A stretch of DNA of 64,000 bases from CAIKBL01 sp050247235 (lineage in GTDB: Bacteria; Pseudomonadota; Gammaproteobacteria; Ga0077536): contig JBFWUN010000008.1 of the NCBI GenBank assembly GCA_050247235.1, forward strand, positions 1 to 64,000, read 5' to 3'. Position 1 is the first letter of the stretch. Every line of letters begins with the position of its first letter. Shown one piece after another: positions 18,111-25,952 of the stretch. The notes beneath the pieces were generated by a model. It did no database searches, had not been told where the DNA came from, and was given only the letters and a program-made list of their open reading frames with translations. The position numbers were made by a program, and so were the translations under genes.

Positions 18111-19465
18111 TCGTGCTCTCCCTCCATGAGAGCGGTCACCACTTTGTCGAACTGCATGAATCGGGAAGCCTTCACGAGTAACGCGACGCCAGGTACGAGG
18201 TCTCGGCGGAGCACGTTGATCAATGCCTCACGAGTCGGAAAATGCGCTCCGCCTCCGCCGAATGCGTCGGCAGCATGTGTTGCCAGATCGCCGACCGCGT
18301 AGATTCGTTCCACACCGGCATGCTTAGCAAGCTTCGCTGCCGCAAGGTGCTGCGCGATTTCGTCCGGGCCCAGTTCTCCCATGTCGCCAAGCACTAGCCA
18401 ACGTCGGCCCGCGCAACGTGCCAACACGTCCAGTGCAGCGGCCAATGATGCGGGGTTGGCGTTGTAGGTATCATCTATTACGGTTACGCCAGCGGCTATC
18501 GGCTTGATGTTTAGCCGGCCTTCAACCGGCTTGACAGCCGCGAGTCCTGTGCGCAGTTCGTCGAGCGTCGCTCCTGCCGCGGCCGTCGCGGCGGCGGCGG
18601 CGAGCGCGTTGTACACGTTGTGACGACCATCGAGCGCTGACTCGACCGTCGTATGCCCAAAGGGGGTCACGAGGTCGAACAGGGTCCCCTGCCCAGGCGG
18701 CCGCTGCAAAATGCTTACCGCGCTGAAGTCGGCGGGCTGCTCGATTCCGAATGTAGATATCCGCCCGGCATCGGTCCGCTCACGCCAGTAGTCACTGAAA
18801 CGATCGTCAGAATTGATGATCGCGATGCCGCCTGGTCCAAGTCCTCGGTAGATCTCGCCCTTCGCTAGCGCGACGTTCTCGATCGACCCGAATCCTTGCA
18901 AATGCGCGGGGCCACACATGGTGACGAGCCCGACTGTCGGTCGCGCGATTTCGACGAGTTCGGCGATATCGCGCATTCCGTTCGCGCCCATTTCGATAAC
19001 CGCAGCGGTATGTCGCTTCGACAGCCCGAACAATGTCAGCGGCACCCCGACGTGATTGTTCAGATTTCCTCGCGTCGCCAGCACCTCGCCGCGACGTCCG
19101 AGAATTGCTCCTGCAATTTCCTTGGTGGTGGTCTTGCCATTGCTGCCAGTGACTCCAATTACCGGGATCGCATGGCGTACGCGCCAGGCACGCGCGAGAA
19201 CTCCGAGCGCCACGCGGGTATCGGCGACCCGCACCACGGGGACCGCTGCAACCACATCACGTGCGACAATCGCTCCACACGCGCCTCGCGCGGCGGCTTC
19301 TGCAAGCGAATCGTGACCGTCGAACCGCTCACCCTTCAAGGCAAAAAACAGCTGACCTCGCTCCAAGGTCCGCGAATCGGTACTTACGCCGCAAAAGGTC
19401 ACATCCTCGCCCTTCAGCAGACCGTCAACTTCCCGAGCCGCTTCCCGCAGCGACATTACGATCAT
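18104..19465 (-). CDS. murF: UDP-MurNAc-tripeptide--D-Ala-D-Ala ligase MurF
   Basis: MurF adds the D-Ala-D-Ala dipeptide made by Ddl to the UDP-MurNAc-tripeptide. The P-loop GVTGSNGKTTTKE and the DDTYNANP motif specific to MurF are present. I use the ATG at 19465, which overlaps the murE stop as ATGA and gives 453 residues; another ATG three codons later is possible. The frame extends upstream but the extra residues lie inside murE and are not expected to be translated. Confidence 0.95.
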   Translation of the reverse strand: MIVMSLREAAREVDGLLKGEDVTFCGVSTDSRTLERGQLFFALKGERFDGHDSLAEAAARGACGAIVARDVVAAVPVVRVADTRVALGVLARAWRVRHAIPVIGVTGSNGKTTTKEIAGAILGRRGEVLATRGNLNNHVGVPLTLFGLSKRHTAAVIEMGANGMRDIAELVEIARPTVGLVTMCGPAHLQGFGSIENVALAKGEIYRGLGPGGIAIINSDDRFSDYWRERTDAGRISTFGIEQPADFSAVSILQRPPGQGTLFDLVTPFGHTTVESALDGRHNVYNALAAAAATAAAGATLDELRTGLAAVKPVEGRLNIKPIAAGVTVIDDTYNANPASLAAALDVLARCAGRRWLVLGDMGELGPDEIAQHLAAAKLAKHAGVERIYAVGDLATHAADAFGGGGAHFPTREALINVLRRDLVPGVALLVKASRFMQFDKVVTALMEGEHEC

Positions 19466-20964
19466 TCGTGCCGCTCCAACCAGGCCAGCACAGTCCTCTG
19501 GTCGTTCTGCGGCGTGCACACGCCGTGCACCTCCTGAACCGTCTCATGGCCCTTGCCCGCAACGAGCACTATGTCGTCCGGGGAAGCGGAGTCGAGTGCA
19601 GTGCAGATGGCCTCGTCGCGGTCATGAATCACGATGAAGCGGCTTGTATCAGTGTCACCGATGACTTCCCGGGCGATTTCCGCGGGACGTTCGCTTCTCG
19701 GATTGTCCGACGTCACGATGACCGTGTCTGCATAGCAGGCGGCAATCCGGCCCATCAGCGGTCGCTTGGATCGATCCCGATCGCCACCGCATCCGAATAC
19801 GCAGGTCAAACGTCCACGCTTGAGTTTACACAGCAACGACAGGACCCGCTCCAGGCTGTCCGGCGAATGCGCGTAATCGACGAACACGAGCGGATGCCGG
19901 TCTCCCCCAAATCGCTCCAATCTGCCAGTTACGGGCGTGACTTCGGACACCGCACGTATTGCGTCGTCGCCCGATACACCCATCGTCAACATCACTCCCA
20001 GCGCCGCGAGCAGATTCTGTACGTTGATATCACCGATGAGGCGAGTCCGGACTTCATGCGTTTCACCATCAATCCGGACGCTGAACTCCGTTCCGTCGAG
20101 TGCGTAGCTCACGTCGACAAGGTGCAGGGTGCGTTCACCCGCAATCCGAAGTAGAGAGTCTCCAAGCGAGAACGATATCAGGGAAACGTCCGGGGGAAGC
20201 GCCGCTTCCACCGCCTTTGCCCATGGGTCGTCCGCATTGAGTACCGCGCACGCCAAGCCGGGATGCAGGAACAAACGCTTCTTGGCCTCGAAGTAATCGC
20301 GCGTGTTTGCGTGGTAGTCGAGATGGTCATGCCCCAAGCCGGTGAACACCGCTGTGCGCACGCGCGTGCCGGTCAGGCGGCTTTGCGCGAGCGCATGAGA
20401 CGAGGCTTCCAATGCGACGGTTCGCATTCCGCGTGAAAGCATGCCCGCCATCAGGCGCTGCAGATCGAGCGCATCTGGGGTGGTCATACCTGTGCTTTCA
20501 AGTCCGTCCAGCGCACCCGCTCCGAGGGTGCCGATGTAGCCGCAATGCCGGCCCACCGAGTTCAACATCTGAGCGCAGAGGTGGGAAACCGTGGTCTTTC
20601 CGTTCGTACCGGTTACCGCCACGACATCCAACGATTCACTCGGATTGCCATAGACCCACGCAGCGGCGTGACCGAACCGCTCGCGCAAAGAGGACACGCG
20701 GACAACCGGTACATCGATTTCCGTCAGCGCCGCATTCTCGTCCGCAATGACCGCTACAGCACCGCGCGTGATTGCATCTCGCACGTAGGACGTACCATCG
20801 GTCTTCATGCCCGGAAGCGCGCAGAACACGTCCCCCGCCAGCACGCATCGACTGTCCACGGCCAATCCGCGAACGGCCAATTCGATAGCAGGGGCGCGCG
20901 CGCCAAGTGCCGCAGCCAGTGCCGATAGCGTGGTGCTGCATGCAGGACGAAATGCCGCGTTCAC
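19462..20964 (-). CDS. murE: UDP-MurNAc-L-Ala-D-Glu--meso-DAP ligase MurE
   Basis: MurE adds the third stem-peptide residue. The P-loop VTGTNGKTTVS and the substrate motif DNPRSE are present; DNPR is the signature of meso-diaminopimelate specificity, so this organism should have DAP-type peptidoglycan. The 500-residue frame starts with a GTG at 20964 that overlaps the ftsI stop as GTGA. Its 3' end overlaps murF as ATGA. Confidence 0.95.
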   Translation of the reverse strand: MNAAFRPACSTTLSALAAALGARAPAIELAVRGLAVDSRCVLAGDVFCALPGMKTDGTSYVRDAITRGAVAVIADENAALTEIDVPVVRVSSLRERFGHAAAWVYGNPSESLDVVAVTGTNGKTTVSHLCAQMLNSVGRHCGYIGTLGAGALDGLESTGMTTPDALDLQRLMAGMLSRGMRTVALEASSHALAQSRLTGTRVRTAVFTGLGHDHLDYHANTRDYFEAKKRLFLHPGLACAVLNADDPWAKAVEAALPPDVSLISFSLGDSLLRIAGERTLHLVDVSYALDGTEFSVRIDGETHEVRTRLIGDINVQNLLAALGVMLTMGVSGDDAIRAVSEVTPVTGRLERFGGDRHPLVFVDYAHSPDSLERVLSLLCKLKRGRLTCVFGCGGDRDRSKRPLMGRIAACYADTVIVTSDNPRSERPAEIAREVIGDTDTSRFIVIHDRDEAICTALDSASPDDIVLVAGKGHETVQEVHGVCTPQNDQRTVLAWLERHE

Positions 20965-22697
20965 CGCACCTGCTCCTTGCCAGGACTCAGGTCGGGATCT
21001 GCAGCGAGCCGTACACTGTCTTGCGTCGGCTCGCTGATTGCGTCGGCTGGCAGATTGAGGATCCGTGCTGCGTCTTGCATGACGTTCGAAAAGACGGGTG
21101 CCGCAACGAGCCCACCGTAATGCTCCTTGCCACGCGGACCGTCAATCACGACGACGCCGACCAGTCGCGGTGCGCTTACGGGAATGAAGCCGGCAAACAA
21201 AGAGCGATACTGATCTTCCGCGTAACCCGATTCCGTGTTCTTGTGTACTGTCCCCGTCTTGCCTCCAACCCGGTAGCCGAAAACCTGGGCGGATTTCCCG
21301 GTACCGAACTGTACGACACGTTCGAGCATCAGGCCCACCGCCTCGGCAGTCGGTTGCGACATCACGCGCAGACCTTTGGGCCTTTTGTCCTGGCGCAGGA
21401 CGCTGACGGGATGTAGAACGCCGCCGTTGGCGATGGCGGCATATGCGCGTGCCAGCTGCAGCGCGTTGACCGACAGTCCGTATCCGAATGCGAGCGTCGC
21501 ATGCTCGATCTCGCGCCAGTGATGGTAGTCCACAAGCCGCCCGCTCGGTTCTCCGGGCAGTTCCACTTCGGTGAGATGCCCGAAACCCACGCCATTGAAC
21601 ATGTTCCACAGGATCTGTGGGTCCATGGACAGCGCGATCTTCGTCGATCCGACATTGCTCGACTTCTCGATCACACCCGCCACATCGAGCTTTCCATAAT
21701 TGTGAATATCTCGTACCACGTGCCGTCCGACCCTGAATGTCCCAGGACCGGTCTCCACCGGGGTAGTGGAGGTGTAAAGCCCTGATTCGAGCGCGGCCGC
21801 GACAGTGAAAGGCTTGATTGTCGAACCAGGTTCGAAAAGATCCGTGACGGCCCGATTGCGAAAGTACTCGCCCTTCAGTGCGCCCCGGTTGTTGGGATTG
21901 AATGACGGTTGATTTGCGAGCGCGAGGAGTTCCCCCGTTCGAGCGTCCAGGATCACCATCACGCCAGCCAGGGCGCGATGTCGTTCAATTGCCTTCTTGA
22001 GTTCCCGGTTGGCGACGTATTGCAGGCGGCGATCGATGCTCAACGCGATATCCTGGCCCTGCTGCGCAGGGCGAATCCGCTCCACGTGTTCAATGACCCG
22101 GCCAAGTCGATCCTTAATCACGCGGTTCTGCCCGGGCGTTCCGCGCAGTGTCGAATCGAACGCCAGTTCGATGCCTTCCTGGCCACGATCGTCTACGTTC
22201 GTAAATCCGATCAGGTGGGCGGCAATCTCGACCCCCGGGTAGAACCTGCGATACTCGCTTATCAGCCCGACGCCGGGAATGTCTGCCCGACGAATTGCCA
22301 GAGCAATATCCGGACCCACCTGGCGTTTCAGGTATAAAAACTCCCGCTTTCGTCGAGGCATGAGAAGTGTCCCGATCTGATCCCTGGACATGTCCAGCAG
22401 ACGGGCCAGTTCGTCCCAGCGCTTGCGCTGGAAAATAAGTTCCGATGGATTCGCCCACACCGAACTGACCGGTGTACTGATCGCAAGAGGTTCATTGTGG
22501 CGATCCGTGATCATGCCTCGGTGGGCTTCCGTCTCGATCACCCGAAGATAACGTGCATCGCCGTGGTCCTGCAGAAACTCCCGATCGGTGAGCTGCAGAT
22601 CCACGGCCCTGCCGGCCAGCACGAGAGCGATCAGCGCGAACGCACCACAGACGAGAATTCGGCGCGACCGCGGACTCGTCAATCCAGCGAATCTCAC
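20961..22697 (-). CDS. ftsI: Septal peptidoglycan transpeptidase FtsI (PBP3)
   Basis: FtsI crosslinks septal peptidoglycan and works with FtsW. The 578-residue class B penicillin-binding protein has one N-terminal membrane anchor (about residues 13-30), a dimerisation domain, and the three catalytic motifs STIK (292-295), SSN (346-348) and KTG (480-482). It starts at an ATG overlapping the ftsL stop as ATGA. It is the target of beta-lactams in this cluster. Confidence 0.97.
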   Translation of the reverse strand: MRFAGLTSPRSRRILVCGAFALIALVLAGRAVDLQLTDREFLQDHGDARYLRVIETEAHRGMITDRHNEPLAISTPVSSVWANPSELIFQRKRWDELARLLDMSRDQIGTLLMPRRKREFLYLKRQVGPDIALAIRRADIPGVGLISEYRRFYPGVEIAAHLIGFTNVDDRGQEGIELAFDSTLRGTPGQNRVIKDRLGRVIEHVERIRPAQQGQDIALSIDRRLQYVANRELKKAIERHRALAGVMVILDARTGELLALANQPSFNPNNRGALKGEYFRNRAVTDLFEPGSTIKPFTVAAALESGLYTSTTPVETGPGTFRVGRHVVRDIHNYGKLDVAGVIEKSSNVGSTKIALSMDPQILWNMFNGVGFGHLTEVELPGEPSGRLVDYHHWREIEHATLAFGYGLSVNALQLARAYAAIANGGVLHPVSVLRQDKRPKGLRVMSQPTAEAVGLMLERVVQFGTGKSAQVFGYRVGGKTGTVHKNTESGYAEDQYRSLFAGFIPVSAPRLVGVVVIDGPRGKEHYGGLVAAPVFSNVMQDAARILNLPADAISEPTQDSVRLAADPDLSPGKEQVR

Positions 22698-22960
22698 GAT
22701 CGAATCCTTCTTAATTCGGTGACATCCGGGATCGTCATATTAAGCTTCGAACGAGCGAGTTCCTCGATCCGGCCATGCGTATTCCAGGTACCCTGCTCAA
22801 GGAGCAATTGCCCCCATTCGCGTTCCAACTCGTCACGCTGTATCTGCAATTCCTGAAGACGCACCACCAGTAGTCGACTTTGATATCGGGTAGAGACAAC
22901 TTCGAGTGCGCTCAGGAACGCCGCGATCGATAGCGATCCGATAATCGCAAACATCCTCAC
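22694..22960 (-). CDS. ftsL: Cell division protein FtsL
   Basis: FtsL is a short bitopic membrane protein that forms a coiled coil with FtsB and activates FtsWI. The 88 residues have an N-terminal hydrophobic segment (about 3-20) followed by a leucine-rich heptad region (LLVVRLQELQIQRDELE). The GTG at 22960 overlaps the rsmH stop as GTGA; an ATG two codons later is an alternative start. Sequence conservation is poor in this family, so the call leans on position, size and topology. Confidence 0.9.
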   Translation of the reverse strand: MRMFAIIGSLSIAAFLSALEVVSTRYQSRLLVVRLQELQIQRDELEREWGQLLLEQGTWNTHGRIEELARSKLNMTIPDVTELRRIRS

Positions 22961-23877
22961 CCGACTCGCTCCAGCACTCTTAGCCGCGCGCTACGTGCGC
23001 GCGGATTCTGTGCAATCTCGTCTTCGGTGGGGACGAGTGGACGGCGGAAAACCACGCGAAAGCGCTTCGCATCGCCGGGCGCTTCGTCGGCGGAGTTCCG
23101 CGCCAGATCGCGGAAGTACCGCTTGACGATCCGATCTTCGAGCGAATGAAATGAAATTACGACGAGGCGACCTGCGATCGCGAGCATATCCGCGAGCGTT
23201 GCCAGCCCTCGGCGCAACTCGCCAAGTTCATCGTTGATAAACAGGCGCAAGGCCTGGAAAGTCCGCGTGGAAGGGTCGATACGGCGTTCGGTGCGGACAA
23301 TCTGTCGAACCAACCCCGCAAGTTGGTGGGTCGTGGTGAACGGGTGTGTCCGTCTCGTCTCGCAGATACGCGCGGCAATCTGTCGTGACTTGCGTTCCTC
23401 GCCGAGTTCCCACAAGCAGTCCCGGATCACATTCTCAGGTGCTGCATTCAACCAATCGGCGACGCTCTGCCCACGGGTTGGATCCATGCGCATGTCCAGC
23501 GGACCATCCGCACGGAAACTGAATCCGCGGGCCGGATCGTCAAGTTGCGGTGAGGACACGCCGAGGTCGAGCAGTACACCGCATAGATTGCCCGCGACAC
23601 CACGCTCTGCGAGCAGAGTCGACGCCGCGGAAAACGGAGCGTGAATGATTTCCAGTCTGGGATCAGCTGCAAGATCGGGACGGGATTTGACCGCTTCCGG
23701 GTCCCGGTCGAAGGCGAACACGCGCGCGTGCGAATCGAGTCGAGCAAGCATCACTTCCGTGTGGCCGCCGCGCCCGAATGTCGCATCCACGAAATAGCCG
23801 GATGTCCGCTGCAACAGCGCATCCATCACCTCGGTCAACATGACCGGCAGGTGCGCGCGCAGGGTAACCCCGTTCAC
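22957..23877 (-). CDS. rsmH: 16S rRNA (cytosine(1402)-N(4))-methyltransferase RsmH
   Basis: RsmH (MraW) methylates N4 of C1402 in the 16S rRNA decoding centre using S-adenosylmethionine. The SAM-binding motif VDATFGRGGHTEVML is near the N terminus, and GVLLDLGVSSPQLDDPARGFS is the family signature. I set the start at the GTG at 23877, which overlaps the mraZ stop as GTGA and yields 306 residues, near the usual 313; the longer frame reads into mraZ. The partner methyltransferase RsmI is encoded at 25.1-26.0 kb. Confidence 0.95.
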   Translation of the reverse strand: MNGVTLRAHLPVMLTEVMDALLQRTSGYFVDATFGRGGHTEVMLARLDSHARVFAFDRDPEAVKSRPDLAADPRLEIIHAPFSAASTLLAERGVAGNLCGVLLDLGVSSPQLDDPARGFSFRADGPLDMRMDPTRGQSVADWLNAAPENVIRDCLWELGEERKSRQIAARICETRRTHPFTTTHQLAGLVRQIVRTERRIDPSTRTFQALRLFINDELGELRRGLATLADMLAIAGRLVVISFHSLEDRIVKRYFRDLARNSADEAPGDAKRFRVVFRRPLVPTEDEIAQNPRARSARLRVLERVG

Positions 23878-24332
23878 AGTGAGAGCGCCTGGAGAACCTG
23901 GGAGCTGAGTGCCGTCCCTTGATCGATTTCGTCGAGCCATGCGTCGCGATGCTGCGCCCAGCTTTGGGCGTCCCACAGCTCAAGTTTGTTCCCTTGTCCG
24001 AGCAGTGCGGCGCGGTTCTGCAGACCCGCGAACTCGCGTAGCTCGCCGGAGATGAGCACACGCCCTTGGGCATCGCATTCGCAGTCCGTGGCGTAGCCTC
24101 GAATCACCTGCTTCGCGCGCCTGCTCGCGAGATCCCCGTCGGGAAGCGCGAGCAGCTTGGCGTCCACCAGGTCCCATTCCGCCAACGGGTAGAACCACAG
24201 ACACCGGTCCCACGGATTCACGGTCAGCACGATGGTTTCACAGCCTCCGTGTCGAAGCTGTTCCCGGAAACGGGTCGGCATCGCGAGCCGGCCCTTGGGA
24301 TCCACGCTGACTGTGAAAAATCCGCGAAACAC
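23874..24332 (-). CDS. mraZ: Transcriptional regulator MraZ
   Basis: MraZ is an AbrB-like DNA-binding protein that represses the dcw operon by binding direct repeats near its promoter. Two MraZ half-domains are visible: the N-terminal one with VDPKGRLAMPTRFR and the second with CDAQGRVLISGELREFA. I chose the GTG at 24332 (152 residues, the E. coli length); it gives the family-typical N terminus VFRG. The longer frame would extend across the predicted operator. It is the first gene of the dcw operon and probably autoregulates through the repeats at 24404-24429. Confidence 0.92.
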   Translation of the reverse strand: MFRGFFTVSVDPKGRLAMPTRFREQLRHGGCETIVLTVNPWDRCLWFYPLAEWDLVDAKLLALPDGDLASRRAKQVIRGYATDCECDAQGRVLISGELREFAGLQNRAALLGQGNKLELWDAQSWAQHRDAWLDEIDQGTALSSQVLQALSL

Positions 24333-24403
24333 GAATAGTGCGACCTTGGTCCGTTGATCCGGGGTGATGTGGGCGTGTCGGCGGTAGGACGGAAGAGCGG
24401 GGT

Positions 24404-24429
24404 CCCCACTTTTCCCCACAAATCTCCAC
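24404..24429 (-). promoter_or_regulatory. MraZ operator (three GTGG repeats at 10-base spacing)
   Basis: Read on the minus strand, GTGGAG, GTGGGG and GTGGGG start exactly 10 bases apart, separated by four-base spacers. This fits the TGGG-type direct repeats bound by MraZ in E. coli and other bacteria. The repeats lie at about +1 to +27 relative to the predicted start point, where MraZ would block transcription. Confidence 0.8.
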
Positions 24430-24436
24430 CATGGGC

Positions 24437-24466
24437 ACTATACGAATCGGCTTCGAAAACTGTCAA
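24437..24466 (-). promoter_or_regulatory. Predicted dcw operon promoter (sigma-70)
   Basis: On the minus strand a perfect -35 TTGACA (24461-24466) is followed by an 18-base spacer and TATAGT (24437-24442). Transcription should start near 24430, right at the MraZ repeats, giving a leader of about 100 bases before the mraZ GTG. With the operator, this accounts for most of the 312-base gap between mraZ and rnpB; I see nothing else in it. Confidence 0.8.
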
Positions 24467-24644
24467 CAGAAATTGCACCTGAAGATCCAAAAAACTTGCT
24501 TTTCTAACAGTCACTTAGCGGTCCCCAGGGATCAAGGCGCACCCTTTCCGAGTGCTTTGTACGCACTTTCAATCGGATAACCTGACTATCTAAGAATTCA
24601 CATTAGGAAGAAGTTGCCGGACGCGCGGATGGGGAATCCACGGA

Positions 24645-25030
24645 CAGGAAGTGAGCGGGCCTGTAAGCCGGGTTCTGTGCTGCTTGCGCAGCGGTGATCA
24701 TTCATCTGCGACGCGCGTCACCGCACGCCTGTAGCGACCTACCCGGAAGTTGACGCGAGCAGCGCCTGCTGCAGCGCAGCGCACTTCCCTATTTGGTCTT
24801 GCTCCGGATGGGGTTTGCCGTGCCGCCGAAGTTGATCGACGCGGTGCGCTCTTACCGCACCTTTTCACCCTTACCCTGAAAGCGGACTTTCGGGGCGGTA
24901 TATTTTCTGTGGCACTTTCCGTGGACTCGCGTCCCCCAGGCGTTACCTGGCATCCCGCTCTGTGGAGCCCGGACTTTCCTCCGGGACGCCGGCCAAAACC
25001 GTCGTTCCGGCGATCACCCGGCCCGCTCGT
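24645..25030 (-). ncRNA. rnpB: RNase P RNA (bacterial class A)
   Basis: The catalytic RNA that removes tRNA 5' leaders is recognised on the minus strand by universally conserved blocks: GGAGGAAAGTCCGGGCTCC near the 5' end, the GGTAAGGGTGAAA and GGTGCGGTAAGAG segments in the middle, and AGAACCCGGCTTA near the 3' end. The P1 helix can be closed between GAGCGGGCC (minus strand of 25020-25028) and GGCCCGCTC (minus strand of 24653-24661), which sets the ends to within a few bases. The location between mraZ and rsmI is the one found in Pseudomonas-like genomes. Confidence 0.95.
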
Positions 25031-25039
25031 TACTCAGTT

Positions 25040-25070
25040 TGACGATTGCCCGTCGGTCGCGCAATCGTCA
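25040..25070 (-). repeat. 10-bp perfect inverted repeat between rsmI and rnpB
   Basis: TGACGATTGC and GCAATCGTCA are separated by 11 bases. On the minus strand the rsmI stop codon TGA forms the base of the hairpin and rnpB starts about 10 bases after it. No T-tract follows on either strand, so it is not a standard rho-independent terminator. It may be a processing signal or a protection element between the mRNA and RNase P RNA; that is inference. Confidence 0.5.
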
Positions 25071-25952
25071 GTCCTCCTGCGGCGACATCTCCAGTGCCAG
25101 CGCGTAGAGCGCGTTGCGCGAGCCGCCGAATACGTCCGCAGCGATCTCCACAGCGTCGCGTCGCGACAGGTGGCGCAACAGGCGTGCGAGCAGTCTCTGA
25201 GGCAGATCGTCGGCAAGGGATGCCGAAACGGCACCCTCGATGACGACCACGATTTCCCCTCGGCTCGCATTCCTGTCTCCTTCAATGATGCGTATTACGT
25301 CGGTGAGGGTACCGCGATAGACGGTTTCATGAAGCTTCGTCAGCTCGCGCACCACCGCCACGCGGCGTTCTCCGCCGAGCACATCCCGCATGTCTGAGAG
25401 CGCAGCGCGGATGCGATGCGGTGCCTCGAAGAACACCATTGTCCGCGTTTCGGTGCCGAGTTTTTCGAGGCGTGCGCTACGGGCGCCGTGCCGTACCGGC
25501 AGAAACCCCTCGAACGCGAACCGCTCGCACGGAAGTCCCGACAAGGTAAGCGCGCCCAGAATTGCACTCGCTCCGGGTATGTAACGCACGGGCACGTTGT
25601 ACGCGTGGCATGCTTGCACGAGTGGATAACCGGGATCGGAGATCAACGGTGTTCCCGCGTCGCTGATTAATGCCGCCGCCAGGCAATTCTCAGACAAACG
25701 GATCGCCAGCTGATCTGCGCGCTGTGCTTCGTTGTGCTGGTGAAATGCCTCGAGCGACGTATTCAGACCGTAACGATCGAAGAGCTTCCTGCTGTTCCTC
25801 GTGTCTTCGGCCAGCACGAAGTCCACCTGGCGCAAAACGGAAAGCGCGCGGAACGTGACATCTTCCAGATTCCCGATGGGGGTACCCACGAGGTACAAGC
25901 ACGGGCGCTCGATTGTTACACTGGCCGCAGGATTTTCAGGTGATTGAGGCAT
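25068..25952 (-). CDS. rsmI: 16S rRNA (cytidine(1402)-2'-O)-methyltransferase RsmI
   Basis: RsmI methylates the 2'-O of C1402 in 16S rRNA, next to the RsmH modification. The tetrapyrrole-methylase-type fold is recognised from LYLVGTPIGNLEDVTFRAL, AEDTRNSRKL and ISDAGTPLISDPGYPLV. I place the start at the ATG whose first base is 25952 (294 residues); an ATG two codons earlier (25958) is equally possible. Both starts lie on top of the lpoA start, so the two divergent genes share their 5' ends and their promoters must lie inside each other's coding regions. Confidence 0.93.
   Translation of the reverse strand: MPQSPENPAASVTIERPCLYLVGTPIGNLEDVTFRALSVLRQVDFVLAEDTRNSRKLFDRYGLNTSLEAFHQHNEAQRADQLAIRLSENCLAAALISDAGTPLISDPGYPLVQACHAYNVPVRYIPGASAILGALTLSGLPCERFAFEGFLPVRHGARSARLEKLGTETRTMVFFEAPHRIRAALSDMRDVLGGERRVAVVRELTKLHETVYRGTLTDVIRIIEGDRNASRGEIVVVIEGAVSASLADDLPQRLLARLLRHLSRRDAVEIAADVFGGSRNALYALALEMSPQED

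Noticed and set aside
25040..25070. Rho-independent terminator for rsmI
   Set aside because: The stem is good but no T-run follows on either strand.
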